Assembly (NCBI RefSeq): GCF_900188355.1
Contig: NZ_FZNX01000004.1
Span: forward strand, 62,001-126,000
Direction of reading: 5' to 3'
DNA: 64,000 bases
Source of the DNA: Lutibacter flavus
GTDB lineage: Bacteria; Bacteroidota; Bacteroidia; Flavobacteriales; Flavobacteriaceae
The position numbers and the translations under genes are program-made. Of the stretch, positions 25,568 through 34,055 are shown piece by piece. Within the stretch, counting starts at the first letter, position 1, and each line of letters begins with the position of its first letter. Under the pieces are notes generated by a model. The model worked only from the letters and a program-made list of their open reading frames with translations. It did not search any database and was not told the origin of the DNA.

Positions 25568-26689
25568 ATGAACGAATTTAAGGAAATTGAAAATCTATTA
25601 AATATTGTAAAATCAAGAATTGATGCACATCTTAAATTTAAAAAGGAATACGATAAGCAGTTAGCATTTGATTTTAGTCTTTTTCAATTTTTTACAATCG
25701 GAGAAAACAAGATTAGCCAAGTTTTAGCATATTTTTTAGACGAAAATCAAAATCACGGACAAGGAAATATATTTTTAAAAGAGTTTGTCAAAACTTTCTA
25801 CGACAAAGAAATAGAAGTTCAGCAATTAGAAAACATCTGTGAAAAGATAATTACAGAAAATAGAAGAATCGATATTTATATCAAACTTAAAGGTTTAACG
25901 ATTGCAATTGAAAATAAAATTTGGGCAGATGACCAAAAAAATCAACTTAAAGACTATTCAACATTTTTAGAGCAAAAATCGAAAGGAAACTATTTATTGC
26001 TTTATTTAAATCCTTATGGTTTAGAACCAACAACAAATAGCATTAAGGAAAAACTAAAAGAGAACTTAATAGAACAGAAAAAGTTAAAAATTATAAGCTA
26101 CAAAGACGATATAATTAGCTTAATAAACAATTGGTTAGTGATTTGTGAAGCCGATAATGTTTCACACTTTCTAAAAGAATTTAAGAAATATCTAGAGATT
26201 AAATTTCTCGGTAAAAACACATTAAACATGTCAAAAGAATTAAGAACTATAATTCACGAAAACGAAAGGGAAGTTCAACATTTAGTTAATGAATATAAAG
26301 GAATTGAGAATGATATTTTGAGTAAATTGAATTCGGTAGGAAAGGAATTGGACAAAAGTCAAGCGGATTTAAATTTTGGAGTGGAAATAAGTAAAAGTGG
26401 ACTTTTTAACTGGAATGGTTCAAGAGTTTATAAATATTCAATTTCTAAAAATGGAAATAAGATTTGGGTTCAATTTGTCAAAGAAGAAATACACCTTTAC
26501 TTAAATTATTATCTGCAAGAAGGAACAGATTCAGTTTTTAAAGAAATTCTAACGGGATTAAACTTTACTGCTAATACGGAAATAAATTACAATCAGAGTA
26601 TATCTGAATTAGTAAACATATTTTTGAACCACGTAAAGGTTGCAAACGAAAGTTTTAGAATTTATGATGAGCAAAAAGAAAATGAATAA
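25568..26689 (+). CDS. PD-(D/E)XK nuclease family protein
   Basis: A 373-residue soluble protein of the PDDEXK_4 type. The catalytic pattern is Glu46 (GENKIS), Asp102 (NRRIDIYI) and the E-x-K pair Glu115/Lys117 (IAIENKIWA), followed by DDQKNQLKDY. The C-terminal half (about 215-370) is an alpha/beta domain with ISKSGLFNWNGSRVYKYSI and is unassigned. Such proteins are frequent in phage-defence and mobile contexts, but their targets are mostly uncharacterised. It is a single gene between inverted repeats, with no partner in the same transcription unit. Confidence 0.8.
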   Translation: MNEFKEIENLLNIVKSRIDAHLKFKKEYDKQLAFDFSLFQFFTIGENKISQVLAYFLDENQNHGQGNIFLKEFVKTFYDKEIEVQQLENICEKIITENRRIDIYIKLKGLTIAIENKIWADDQKNQLKDYSTFLEQKSKGNYLLLYLNPYGLEPTTNSIKEKLKENLIEQKKLKIISYKDDIISLINNWLVICEADNVSHFLKEFKKYLEIKFLGKNTLNMSKELRTIIHENEREVQHLVNEYKGIENDILSKLNSVGKELDKSQADLNFGVEISKSGLFNWNGSRVYKYSISKNGNKIWVQFVKEEIHLYLNYYLQEGTDSVFKEILTGLNFTANTEINYNQSISELVNIFLNHVKVANESFRIYDEQKENE

Positions 26690-26695
26690 AAGCCA

Positions 26696-26830
26696 GTTGC
26701 CAACAATGGTTATAAAAAATTGCTAAATCAAGTAAAATAGAATGTTTCTAAAACATAAAAAAACTAAATTTAAACATTTGAAAATTGTGTTTTCAAAAAC
26801 ACAACTTTTCATATTCTAACCCGTTAGCTG
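26696..26830 (+). repeat. attC-like site between nuclease and PIN-domain genes
   Basis: It begins GTTGCCAACAATGG right after the nuclease stop and ends CTAACCCGTTAGCTGC 25 nt before the next ATG. It contains AATTGCTAAATCAAG ... AGAATGTTTC, similar to stretches at 28918-28960 and 30732-30785. An internal TTGTGTTTTCAAAAACACAA hairpin lies at about 26786-26805. Confidence 0.6.
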
Positions 26831-26854
26831 CAAGGCAAAAATTGAAAACCAAAA

Positions 26855-28903
26855 ATGAATAAAGAAAGAGCAATTACATATAGTTTATTATCTCATATTA
26901 GAAATAATGGAACTTTAGCAAAAGGTCCAATTGATATTTTTATTCCCTTGATTAAAAGAACACTTTCTAAAATGAATATGGAAGGAATTTTTAAAGGGAA
27001 AAGTATTTTAGAAATAAAAACTGTAAGTGAGAAACTCTATCAAATTGATTTTCCTATTCCAGTCTTAAAAAAAATTCTAACAGAAATTTGTAATGAAATA
27101 AATACAGATGAAATTCAACATTTCATTTTATATCAAGATGGTTCATTCGCTTTAAATCAATATTCTTTTACTGATTATGAAGATTTAATTGAAACTCAAA
27201 CAAATGAAATTAATGAATTAGAAGATTTATTTAAAAATTTTTGTAATTCCTCCGAATTGGAGATTGAAAATAGCAACTCTATATTCAATTTTATTGAAAA
27301 AAATAAATTTACCCTTTCTAAATACATATCACATAACCAAGAAGCAAATGGGTCTGATTATACTAAAGAAGCACAATTTATAGATTTTTTTAAGAGATTT
27401 CCAACAATATATGACAGAATCAAAAACATCTATATAGGTTCAATTATAGCAGGATATATAGAGTATAATACTGATAATGCACAAAGAGAGATAATATTAC
27501 TTCTAGACACTAATTTTATAATTGGTTTAATAGACTTAAATACACCTGAATCAACACATACTTGTAACACTTTATTAAAAATTGCTCAAAAACAAAAATT
27601 TAAAATTCGCATACTTAAAGATACAATTGAAGAAACCATTAATTTATTAGAGGCGAAAGCAGAATATTTCGACAAATCTTTTTTGCAGAAAAAAATAAAT
27701 GCAGAAGATGTTTACAATGCTTGTGAGAGAAGAAATTTATCAAGAACAGATTTAGAACGTATAGCAGATAATTTAGAAAAAACAATAGCTGAATTAGGAA
27801 TTAGTATTTTACATAGTACTGATAAACTGAAAAATGAAGCAAGATATACTGATGTATATAAAATTTTCGAGAAAGTTCGAAATTCAAAAAAATCTGCTCT
27901 TCACGATGCTACTGCTATTCTTTACATTAAAAAAGAGCGTAAAAAGAAAATCAAAGAATTTGATAAAGTAAATGCTTGGTTTGTAAATAATTCATCTTCA
28001 GTTGTTGGAGATTCAATTTTTCTAAAAAATGGTTTTCAACCAGAAACAATTAAAGCAGATGATTTATTAAATATTTTATGGTTAAGTAATCCTCAAGTTA
28101 ACAAATCTATTGACACAAACGATTTAGCAGAAATCGGTTTGACTTCAGCTATCTCATTAACCTTGAGCAAAGACTTGCCTAAATCAAAAATAATTCGTGA
28201 ATTAGATGATAACATTCATAAATACGCTAAAGAAGAAATTAGCGATACAGATATTATTAGAGTTGCTACACGAATAACAAACAAGCAGCTAAAAAATATT
28301 GAAGAATTAAACTTACTAGCTACAAATGACAAAGAAGAATTTGTTAAAAGGCTTCAAGACGAAGCAAATAGACAAAAAACAATCGAAGAAAAAAGAATTC
28401 AAAAACTAGAAAAAGTATTTAAAGATATTTCGGTAAGGACAAACGAATTAGAGAAAACAAAGTACGAGTTTCGTGAAAAATCAAAAAATATTGATTCTAT
28501 TATAAAAGAAAAAGAGTCTAAAGAAAGTGAATTAGAAGAAAGACTACTAAATGAACAAAATAAAAACAGGGAAATATTAAGAGATAATTGGTACTCGAAA
28601 CAGTTAACTAAATGGAGAAGGAAAACTTGGATTGAATTCTTTTGTTTTGCTTTAATTTTTATTGCGGGCATTCTTTATATACTTTTTGAATCCAATTGGA
28701 ATTTAACACAGGCGATTGAATATTTCAAAGTGTTAAAAGCAAATATTATTGTAAGTGCATTGATTACTTTGATTTTATTTATTTGGAACTATTTTACTAT
28801 AAAAACCTTATATGCAAAATATAGAAGTCATTCTAATATTCAAAATTTCAAAAAAGGTTTAAAGTTACCTGAGAATCTGAAAGAATTGAACAAAGCTCAG
28901 TAG
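26855..28903 (+). CDS. PIN-like nuclease domain protein with coiled coil and C-terminal membrane anchor
   Basis: A 682-residue protein with a layout I do not recognise as a named family. Residues 1-205 are alpha-helical and unassigned. Residues 213-390 look like a PIN domain: ILLLDTNFIIGL (Asp218), Glu259/Glu260 in KDTIEETINLL, Asp351 in ALHDATAILYI, and a fourth element AWFVNNSS. Residues about 495-575 form a strongly charged coiled coil. Two membrane helices (about 591-611 and 629-649) form a hairpin near the C-terminus, so the nuclease part would be cytosolic and membrane-tethered. The stop codon TAG is the first base triplet of the 3' inverted repeat TAGCTAACAAT. The role is unknown; an RNase acting in defence or stress is only a guess. 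Confidence 0.6.
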   Translation: MNKERAITYSLLSHIRNNGTLAKGPIDIFIPLIKRTLSKMNMEGIFKGKSILEIKTVSEKLYQIDFPIPVLKKILTEICNEINTDEIQHFILYQDGSFALNQYSFTDYEDLIETQTNEINELEDLFKNFCNSSELEIENSNSIFNFIEKNKFTLSKYISHNQEANGSDYTKEAQFIDFFKRFPTIYDRIKNIYIGSIIAGYIEYNTDNAQREIILLLDTNFIIGLIDLNTPESTHTCNTLLKIAQKQKFKIRILKDTIEETINLLEAKAEYFDKSFLQKKINAEDVYNACERRNLSRTDLERIADNLEKTIAELGISILHSTDKLKNEARYTDVYKIFEKVRNSKKSALHDATAILYIKKERKKKIKEFDKVNAWFVNNSSSVVGDSIFLKNGFQPETIKADDLLNILWLSNPQVNKSIDTNDLAEIGLTSAISLTLSKDLPKSKIIRELDDNIHKYAKEEISDTDIIRVATRITNKQLKNIEELNLLATNDKEEFVKRLQDEANRQKTIEEKRIQKLEKVFKDISVRTNELEKTKYEFREKSKNIDSIIKEKESKESELEERLLNEQNKNREILRDNWYSKQLTKWRRKTWIEFFCFALIFIAGILYILFESNWNLTQAIEYFKVLKANIIVSALITLILFIWNYFTIKTLYAKYRSHSNIQNFKKGLKLPENLKELNKAQ

Positions 28904-28965
28904 CTAACAATAAGTCTAAAAAATTGCTAAATTTAATAAAACAGCAATTTTATAAATCATAAAAA
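28901..28965 (+). repeat. attC-like site after the PIN-domain gene
   Basis: TAGCTAACAATAAG begins at the stop codon; AGCTAAC (28902-28908) is the inverse of GTTAGCT at 26823-26829. It is followed by AAAAAATTGCTAAATTTAAT, shared with the preceding site. Its 3' end has no clear GTT box before the next gene. Confidence 0.5.
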
Positions 28966-28975
28966 ACAAATAACA

Positions 28976-29395
28976 ATGAATGAAAAATTAAAAACTATTA
29001 AAATTATTCATCTGGCAATTTGTGCAGGTACAATACTTGCTTATTTTATGATTGGAGAACTATACTCCTTGGATAATTTAAAAATGCCAACCATTGATTC
29101 TACGTCTATTGTTTATTTGGCCATTCCAATTATTGCTTTCTTTTTAAGTAATTTTTTATTTAAATCTCAATTAAAAAATATAGACCCAAAACTAAGTTTA
29201 GAAGATAAATTTGGTGCGTACCAAACTGCCTCATTGGTCCGTTGGGCTGTGTTGGAAGGAGCTGCTTTTATCATATTGTTTTATAACATAGACTATTTAA
29301 TTTTTGGAATACTTATTATAATTTATCTTGTTCTTTTAGTACCCACAGAAGATAGAATTAAAAGAGATTTGGATAGCTTGTATTTAGGGAAATAA
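28976..29395 (+). CDS. Small four-helix membrane protein
   Basis: A 139-residue integral membrane protein. Hydrophobic segments lie at about 8-27, 45-62, 92-108 and 110-125, with a charged loop (KSQLKNIDPKLSLEDKFGAYQ) in the middle and a charged tail. Similar four-helix proteins are common and unnamed in Flavobacteriaceae. The TASLVRWAVLEGAAF helix is the best conserved-looking part. I see no catalytic motif. The function is unknown. Confidence 0.7.
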   Translation: MNEKLKTIKIIHLAICAGTILAYFMIGELYSLDNLKMPTIDSTSIVYLAIPIIAFFLSNFLFKSQLKNIDPKLSLEDKFGAYQTASLVRWAVLEGAAFIILFYNIDYLIFGILIIIYLVLLVPTEDRIKRDLDSLYLGK

Positions 29396-29504
29396 ACTTG
29401 TATTTGGGGTTCTAATTATCAGTTTAAAAATGAATTTTAACTGTAGCTTTTTTTAGGACGAGACATATGCCTAGAGGAAAAAAAATAAAGTAAAATAGAA
29501 AAAG

Positions 29505-30101
29505 ATGACAGAATTGTTAGTGTTAGCTTGGTTAATTCTCAGTATTCTAGTTGGTAGTATGGGAAGTTCAAAATCAATTGGTGGAACAGGAGCTTTTTTT
29601 ATATCCTTATTTTTTAGCCCATTAATAGGATTATTATTTGTAATTAGCTCTTCTCCGAAAGTAAAAGTAAAAAAAATCAATCCTAAAATTATTGAATTGA
29701 CAAAAAGCGCTGTTAAAGCAGATGATGAGGGCAACTATGAAGAGGCAGTATCTTATTTAAAAGAGGCTTTATCCTATAATGCAAAAAGCTTAGGAACTCA
29801 TTTTAATTTATCCTTGTTATATTCAAAATTAAATAATAAAGAAAAAGCTTTCACTCATTTAGAAAAAGCAATCGAATTTGGATACAGAAATTTTAATAAA
29901 ATAGCCACTTCAAATGATTTAGAATGGTTAAGAGAACAACCTGACTATAATGAGTTTATAACAAACGGATACAAATTTGATAAAACAAAGGGTATTAAAA
30001 GTAATTACATAGAGGAATTAAAAGAACTGGGCAACCTAAAAGAAAGAGGTTTAATAACTGAAACCGAATTTGAAATTCAAAAAGGAAAAATTCTTAATTA
30101 A
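29505..30101 (+). CDS. TPR-repeat membrane protein with C-terminal SHOCT domain
   Basis: A 198-residue protein. A membrane hairpin (about 2-21 and 28-48, GSMGSSKSIGGTGAFFISLFF) is followed by two TPR-type repeats (about 60-125; GNYEEAVSYLKEALSYNAK, NNKEKAFTHLEKAIEFG). The last 30 residues (EELKELGNLKERGLITETEF) form a SHOCT short helical domain, usually an oligomerisation module. It probably acts as a membrane scaffold. It has no recognisable partner here. Confidence 0.75.
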   Translation: MTELLVLAWLILSILVGSMGSSKSIGGTGAFFISLFFSPLIGLLFVISSSPKVKVKKINPKIIELTKSAVKADDEGNYEEAVSYLKEALSYNAKSLGTHFNLSLLYSKLNNKEKAFTHLEKAIEFGYRNFNKIATSNDLEWLREQPDYNEFITNGYKFDKTKGIKSNYIEELKELGNLKERGLITETEFEIQKGKILN

Positions 30102-30142
30102 ATAAAATAATTTGATTAATCAAAATGAAAAAAACAGATTAT

Positions 30143-30179
30143 CCAGTCGCATAAATCTTATAAAAACTTGTTGTGCTTA
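30143..30179 (+). repeat. attC-like 3' half upstream of the GNAT gene
   Basis: CCAGTCGCATAAATCTTATA continues AAAACTTGTTGTGCTTA. The first 31 nt repeat 25511-25541 with two differences. The last 12 nt (30168-30179) are the perfect inverse of 30656-30667, and the GCATAAAT box further upstream pairs with ATTTATGC at 30676-30683. The GNAT gene is therefore enclosed by inverted arms of about 28-31 nt. Confidence 0.65.
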
Positions 30180-30202
30180 ATTAAAACAAACTACTACAAA
30201 AA

Positions 30203-30658
30203 ATGATTGAAAAACTCCAAAATAATGACATAGAAGTATCTAAAAAAATACGTTCAGTTTTTCAATTATCATATAAAATAGAGGCAAAATTATTAAATGC
30301 TACTAATTTTCCTCCCTTAAAAAGATCCCTTGAAAATTATGTAAATAGTGAAACAGCGTTTTTCGGATACTTAAAAGATAAAGAACTTGCCGGAGTTATT
30401 GAAATTAAACATAACAATAACTTTACTCATATTCAAAGCTTAGTTGTAGCTCCAAGTTTTTTTAGACAAGGAATTGCAAGAAAATTAATGGAATTCGTTT
30501 TTAATACATTTGATTCGAAACTTTTTGTTGTTGAAACTGGATTAGAGAATGGACCAGCTACTGAATTGTATAAGAAATTTAATTTCAAAGAAGTTAAACA
30601 ATGGAACACTGACCACGGAGTTAGAAAAATAAAATTTGAGCGAAGAATAAATAACTAA
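30203..30658 (+). CDS. GNAT family N-acetyltransferase
   Basis: A 151-residue cytosolic acetyltransferase. The acetyl-CoA-binding core is THIQSLVVAPSFFRQGIARKLMEF (motif A, with R/QxxGIA). The C-terminal LENGPATELYKKFNFKEVK (motif B) supports the call. The substrate is unknown. The TAA stop is part of the 3' inverted repeat, so the gene fills its bracketed unit exactly. Confidence 0.85.
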   Translation: MIEKLQNNDIEVSKKIRSVFQLSYKIEAKLLNATNFPPLKRSLENYVNSETAFFGYLKDKELAGVIEIKHNNNFTHIQSLVVAPSFFRQGIARKLMEFVFNTFDSKLFVVETGLENGPATELYKKFNFKEVKQWNTDHGVRKIKFERRINN

Positions 30659-30740
30659 GCACAACAATTTATAAAATTTATGCTTAAATTTAAACTAAAT
30701 ACAAACCGACAAACATTCAATTATTGCTTTGCTTAATTCA
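30656..30740 (+). repeat. attC-like site after the GNAT gene
   Basis: TAAGCACAACAA (30656-30667) begins at the stop codon and is the perfect inverse of 30168-30179. It continues TTTATAAAATTTATGC, the inverse of the upstream arm. The 3' end is not clear; 30725-30790 resembles part of the site at 26730-26780. Confidence 0.6.
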
Positions 30741-30800
30741 GTAAAGTAGATTGTTTCAAAAAAATAAAAAACATAAATTTAAACAACAAAATAAATAGAA

Positions 30801-31178
30801 ATGGGATTATTTAATAAATTGTTAGGAAACGCAAGTGAAGTTTCTTCAGAGCAATTAAATGAAAAATATAGCCGATTATTAATTGAAAATGAAAACGTAG
30901 AATTAGGATTTAAGTTATTTAGAGATGTATTTATGTTCACGAATAAACGATTAATTTTAATCGATATTCAAGGAATAACAGGAAGTAAAATTGAGTATAA
31001 ATCGATGCCTTACAAAAGTATTTCAAGGTTTTCACTTGAAACAGCTGGAACTTTTGATTTAGATGCCGAATTGAAAATTTGGATTTCAAGTGAAAATTCA
31101 CCTACAGTTAGTAAGAAATTCAATAAAAGTATTGATGTTTATGAGGTTCAAAAATATCTTGCAGCAAAAGTAATGTAA
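30801..31178 (+). CDS. Bacterial PH-domain protein (YvbH-like)
   Basis: A 125-residue soluble protein that fits the bacterial pleckstrin-homology fold: an N-terminal helix (1-20), then strands with ENENVELGFKLFRDVFMFTNKRLILIDIQG and the typical KIEYKSMPYKSISRFSLE, and a final helix VYEVQKYLAAKV. The fold usually forms oligomeric rings, and its biochemical role is poorly known. It is likely a further cargo of the accessory region. Confidence 0.8.
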   Translation: MGLFNKLLGNASEVSSEQLNEKYSRLLIENENVELGFKLFRDVFMFTNKRLILIDIQGITGSKIEYKSMPYKSISRFSLETAGTFDLDAELKIWISSENSPTVSKKFNKSIDVYEVQKYLAAKVM

Positions 31179-31253
31179 GTTGAATTAACTTTCCGTTACC
31201 AAAACTAAATAGGAGTAAACAACACAAATATTTGATAAAATAACCCAACTATA

Positions 31254-32882
31254 ATGAAAACCAAAATTATAATGCTGTTACTTTTATGCAGCATCACATT
31301 AAGTGCTCAAGTTCTTGACAATGCAACAGCTATAAAAACAACTGATATAACAACTTTTAAAAATCCCATTTTACCAGGATATCATCCAGATCCATCAATT
31401 TGCCGTGTTGGAGATGATTATTATATGGTAAACTCCACTTTTGAATGGTTTCCGGGAATGCCAATTCATCACAGTAAAGATTTGGTAAATTGGGAGTTGA
31501 TTGGGTATGCGCTTCACAGCCCAGAACAGTTAAGCCTTCAAGAAGGATTGGACGATTATATGGGGATTTTTGCAGTTTCCATTCGCTATAATAATGGGTT
31601 ATTTTATATCATCACTACTTGTGTTAATTGTGAAAAAGGAGGTAACTTTTATATGACTGCCAAAAATCCGGCAGGCCCTTGGTCTAAGCCCGTTTGGTTA
31701 GATGCTCCCGGTATAGATCCTTCATTAATGTGGGATGATGATGGAACCTGTTATTACGTTGGTCATGGTAATTTAAAAGAAAAACAAGAATGGCCAGACC
31801 AACAAGGAGTCTGGGCTCAGGAATTGGATTTAAAACAAGAAAAATTAGTTGGAAAGCGAGTGCAGCTTACACACGGCCACGCCAACAATGCTGTTTGGAG
31901 CGAAGGTCCGCATATTTATAAAATTAATGGAAAGTATTTGCTAATGCACGCCGAAGGTGGCACAGGTTATAATCATGCAACAGTAGTGCATCATAGCGAT
32001 TCTATTTTCGGCCCATACATTGCCGATCAGGTGAATCCTGTTTTAGCGCATCGCAATTTGGGTAAAGACTATCCTATTCATTCTGTTGGTCATACCGATT
32101 TAGTACAAACTCAAAAAGGAGATTGGTGGGCAGTTATGTTGGGTAAACGTTATGTGGATGGATACACACTTTTAGCGCGTGAAACTTTTCTTACTCCTGT
32201 AACTTTTGAAGGACAAACACCTATTTTTAACCCTGGAGTTGGTAAAGTATTGGCGGAAGATAAACGTCCGGATTTACCTTGGTCGCCTTTTCCTATAAAA
32301 CCAGCACGTGATAATTTTGATTCAGGAAAACTAGATTTAGAATGGAATATGTTGCGTACACCGCAATCGGATTGGTATGCTTTAAATGATGAAAAATTAG
32401 AGTTGCAATTGCGCCCAAATACGTTGAGTGAACTAACAAACCCATCTCTAATTGCACGTAGAATTGAAGATTTTAAATTTACTACTAGTTTAAAACTCGA
32501 TTTTAATTCCAGAAAGTCAAATGAAAAAGCTGGGATGATTATTTATAGAAGAAGTGGATGTCATTATCAATTTCTAAAGGAAAAAGGCGCCTTAGTGGTT
32601 ATTAAAACGTTAAAAGGAGTAGAAACTGAAGTAGCGCGTGCACCGTTTAAAGGAAAGTCGGTAATCCTTAAAGCAAGCGCTAACAATCTGGATTTGCAAT
32701 TTAGTTATGGTGTAACAGAAGATGCTATGAAACTTATTGGAAACGTACAAAACATGAATGTTATTTCTTTTGAAATGGCTGATGGCTTTAACGGTCCTTA
32801 TATTGGAATGTATGCAACAAGTTCTGGAAAAACAAGCAAGGCAAAAGCCGTATTTGACTGGTTTGATTATATAGGCAAATAA
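31254..32882 (+). CDS. Glycoside hydrolase family 43 protein (beta-xylosidase/arabinofuranosidase type)
   Basis: A 542-residue secreted enzyme with a signal peptide (about 1-19, TLSAQ). The five-bladed propeller has NPILPGYHPDPSICRVG with the general-base Asp, PGIDPSLMWDDDGTCYYV with the pKa-modulating Asp, and SEGPHIYKINGKYLLMHAEG with the acid Glu. The C-terminal ~200 residues form a beta-sandwich (GH43_C2-like; SLIARRIEDFKFTTSLKLDF). It would release xylose or arabinose from plant or algal polysaccharides. There is no SusC/SusD pair or other CAZyme nearby, which is unusual for this phylum. Confidence 0.92.
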   Translation: MKTKIIMLLLLCSITLSAQVLDNATAIKTTDITTFKNPILPGYHPDPSICRVGDDYYMVNSTFEWFPGMPIHHSKDLVNWELIGYALHSPEQLSLQEGLDDYMGIFAVSIRYNNGLFYIITTCVNCEKGGNFYMTAKNPAGPWSKPVWLDAPGIDPSLMWDDDGTCYYVGHGNLKEKQEWPDQQGVWAQELDLKQEKLVGKRVQLTHGHANNAVWSEGPHIYKINGKYLLMHAEGGTGYNHATVVHHSDSIFGPYIADQVNPVLAHRNLGKDYPIHSVGHTDLVQTQKGDWWAVMLGKRYVDGYTLLARETFLTPVTFEGQTPIFNPGVGKVLAEDKRPDLPWSPFPIKPARDNFDSGKLDLEWNMLRTPQSDWYALNDEKLELQLRPNTLSELTNPSLIARRIEDFKFTTSLKLDFNSRKSNEKAGMIIYRRSGCHYQFLKEKGALVVIKTLKGVETEVARAPFKGKSVILKASANNLDLQFSYGVTEDAMKLIGNVQNMNVISFEMADGFNGPYIGMYATSSGKTSKAKAVFDWFDYIGK

Positions 32883-32989
32883 ATTATTTAACTAAAATAA
32901 GAATTTAAAAGTTAGTGAAATAGTAGTTATTTTGTTGATCAATTGTTATATTTAATCACCAATTTTTTTAATTGCTAAAATTAACAATA

Positions 32990-34054
32990 ATGACACTTGA
33001 GGAATTAGGATATACTGCTGAATTAGAAAACTTTAGAAAGGAAAAAAATTTAGAATCTTTTGGAGTTGGCCGTGTAATTTTAGAACATAAGGAACGGTTT
33101 ATTGTTAAAACTATTATAGCCGAATTAGAAGCTGAACTTCTTGGAAATTTGAGATTTACAGCGAACTGTAAAAAGGATTTACCTGCTGTTGGCGATTGGG
33201 TTGCAATTTCTGAATATGATGAAGGTAAGGCATTAATTCATTCCGTTTTTCCACGGCATTCAATTCTTCAAAGAAAAGCAGTTGGGAAACAAGGGGAAAC
33301 ACAAATTATAGCAACAAATATTGATGTAGGCTTAATTGTTCAGTCTGTAAATAGAGATTTTAATGTAAATAGAATAGAGCGCTATTTAACTATTTGTAAT
33401 GCGACTAAAATTGAACCGATTATTGTATTAAGTAAAATTGATTTAATTGAAAAACACGAATTAGAGCAATTATTAGCGCAACTAAATAAAAGAATAAAAG
33501 GGGTTTTAATTGTGGCGCTAAGTAACCAATCTAAAATTGGACTTGATAAAATTAAATCAAAATTAAGTAAAGGTAAAACATATTGTTTGTTGGGTTCTTC
33601 AGGTGTTGGAAAATCAACGATAATTAATAATTTGGTTGGAAAACAGTTAATGAATACAGGAGAAATTAGCAAAAGTATTGATAGAGGAAAACATATAACT
33701 ACTCACAGAGAATTAATAATTTCTGAATATGGAATTTTAATTGACAATCCGGGAATGAGAGAAGTTGGTATTATAAATTCTGATGAAGGTTTAGCAATTA
33801 CATTTGATACCGTTGTGGAGCTATCACGCAATTGTAAATTTAATGATTGTACGCATACCAATGAAAAAGGTTGTGCTATTTTAAAAGCGGTTGATTCAGG
33901 AGAAATTGATGCAGCATCGTATGATAATTTTCAGAAAATGGAACGTGAAAAATATTTTTTTGATTCAAGTATTGCAGAAAGAAAAAAGAAAGATAAAAAT
34001 TTTGGAAAAATGATTAAGAATGTGAAAAAACAACGAAAATTTGATAAGTTCTAA
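32990..34054 (+). CDS. rsgA: Ribosome small subunit-dependent GTPase A
   Basis: A 354-residue circularly permuted GTPase for 30S maturation. The ATG at 32990 (MTLEELGY) is preferred to a TTG at 32972. An OB-fold N-terminal region is followed by G4 VLSKIDL, G1 GSSGVGKSTIIN, G3 DNPGMRE and a C-terminal zinc knuckle (Cys/His in CKFNDCTHTNEKGCAI). The MTLEELGY-type rsgA is a longer form often present as an extra copy, and the gene sits at the right edge of the accessory region. Whether another rsgA exists elsewhere cannot be seen. Confidence 0.93.
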   Translation: MTLEELGYTAELENFRKEKNLESFGVGRVILEHKERFIVKTIIAELEAELLGNLRFTANCKKDLPAVGDWVAISEYDEGKALIHSVFPRHSILQRKAVGKQGETQIIATNIDVGLIVQSVNRDFNVNRIERYLTICNATKIEPIIVLSKIDLIEKHELEQLLAQLNKRIKGVLIVALSNQSKIGLDKIKSKLSKGKTYCLLGSSGVGKSTIINNLVGKQLMNTGEISKSIDRGKHITTHRELIISEYGILIDNPGMREVGIINSDEGLAITFDTVVELSRNCKFNDCTHTNEKGCAILKAVDSGEIDAASYDNFQKMEREKYFFDSSIAERKKKDKNFGKMIKNVKKQRKFDKF

Positions 34055-34055
34055 A

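Larger units (their letters stand above)
24571..30740 (+). mobile_element. Putative integron-like gene cassette array (attC-like sites, no integrase in window)
   Basis: Six rightward genes, mostly unrelated in function, are separated by related AT-rich non-coding sequences. Individual genes are bracketed by their own inverted repeats: TGTTGGCAAC/GTTGCCAACA around the nuclease, GTTAGCT/AGCTAAC around the PIN-domain gene, and TTGTTGTGCTTA/TAAGCACAACAA around the GNAT gene. The 3' copies always continue AACAAT. Two stop codons lie inside or touch the 3' repeat. This is the arrangement expected of integrated cassettes, where the cassette start (GTTRRRY-like) is complementary to its own RYYYAAC-like 3' box. 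The sites are AT-rich and do not fit the classical consensus fully. No intI or tyrosine recombinase is in the window, so it would be a CALIN-type cluster. Boundaries are approximate. Confidence 0.55.

Noticed and set aside
24631-26689. Reading the cyclase-like and nuclease genes as a two-gene Pycsar- or CBASS-like operon
   Set aside because: They are separated by a 154-bp attC-like sequence, the nuclease has no recognised nucleotide sensor, and each gene has its own flanking repeats.
26855-29395. Toxin-antitoxin pair of the PIN protein with the next small gene
   Set aside because: The neighbour is a four-helix membrane protein downstream, not a small DNA-binding antitoxin, and an inverted repeat separates them.
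24571-30740. CRISPR array
   Set aside because: The repeats are far apart, in inverted pairs and bracket genes; there are no regular short spacers.
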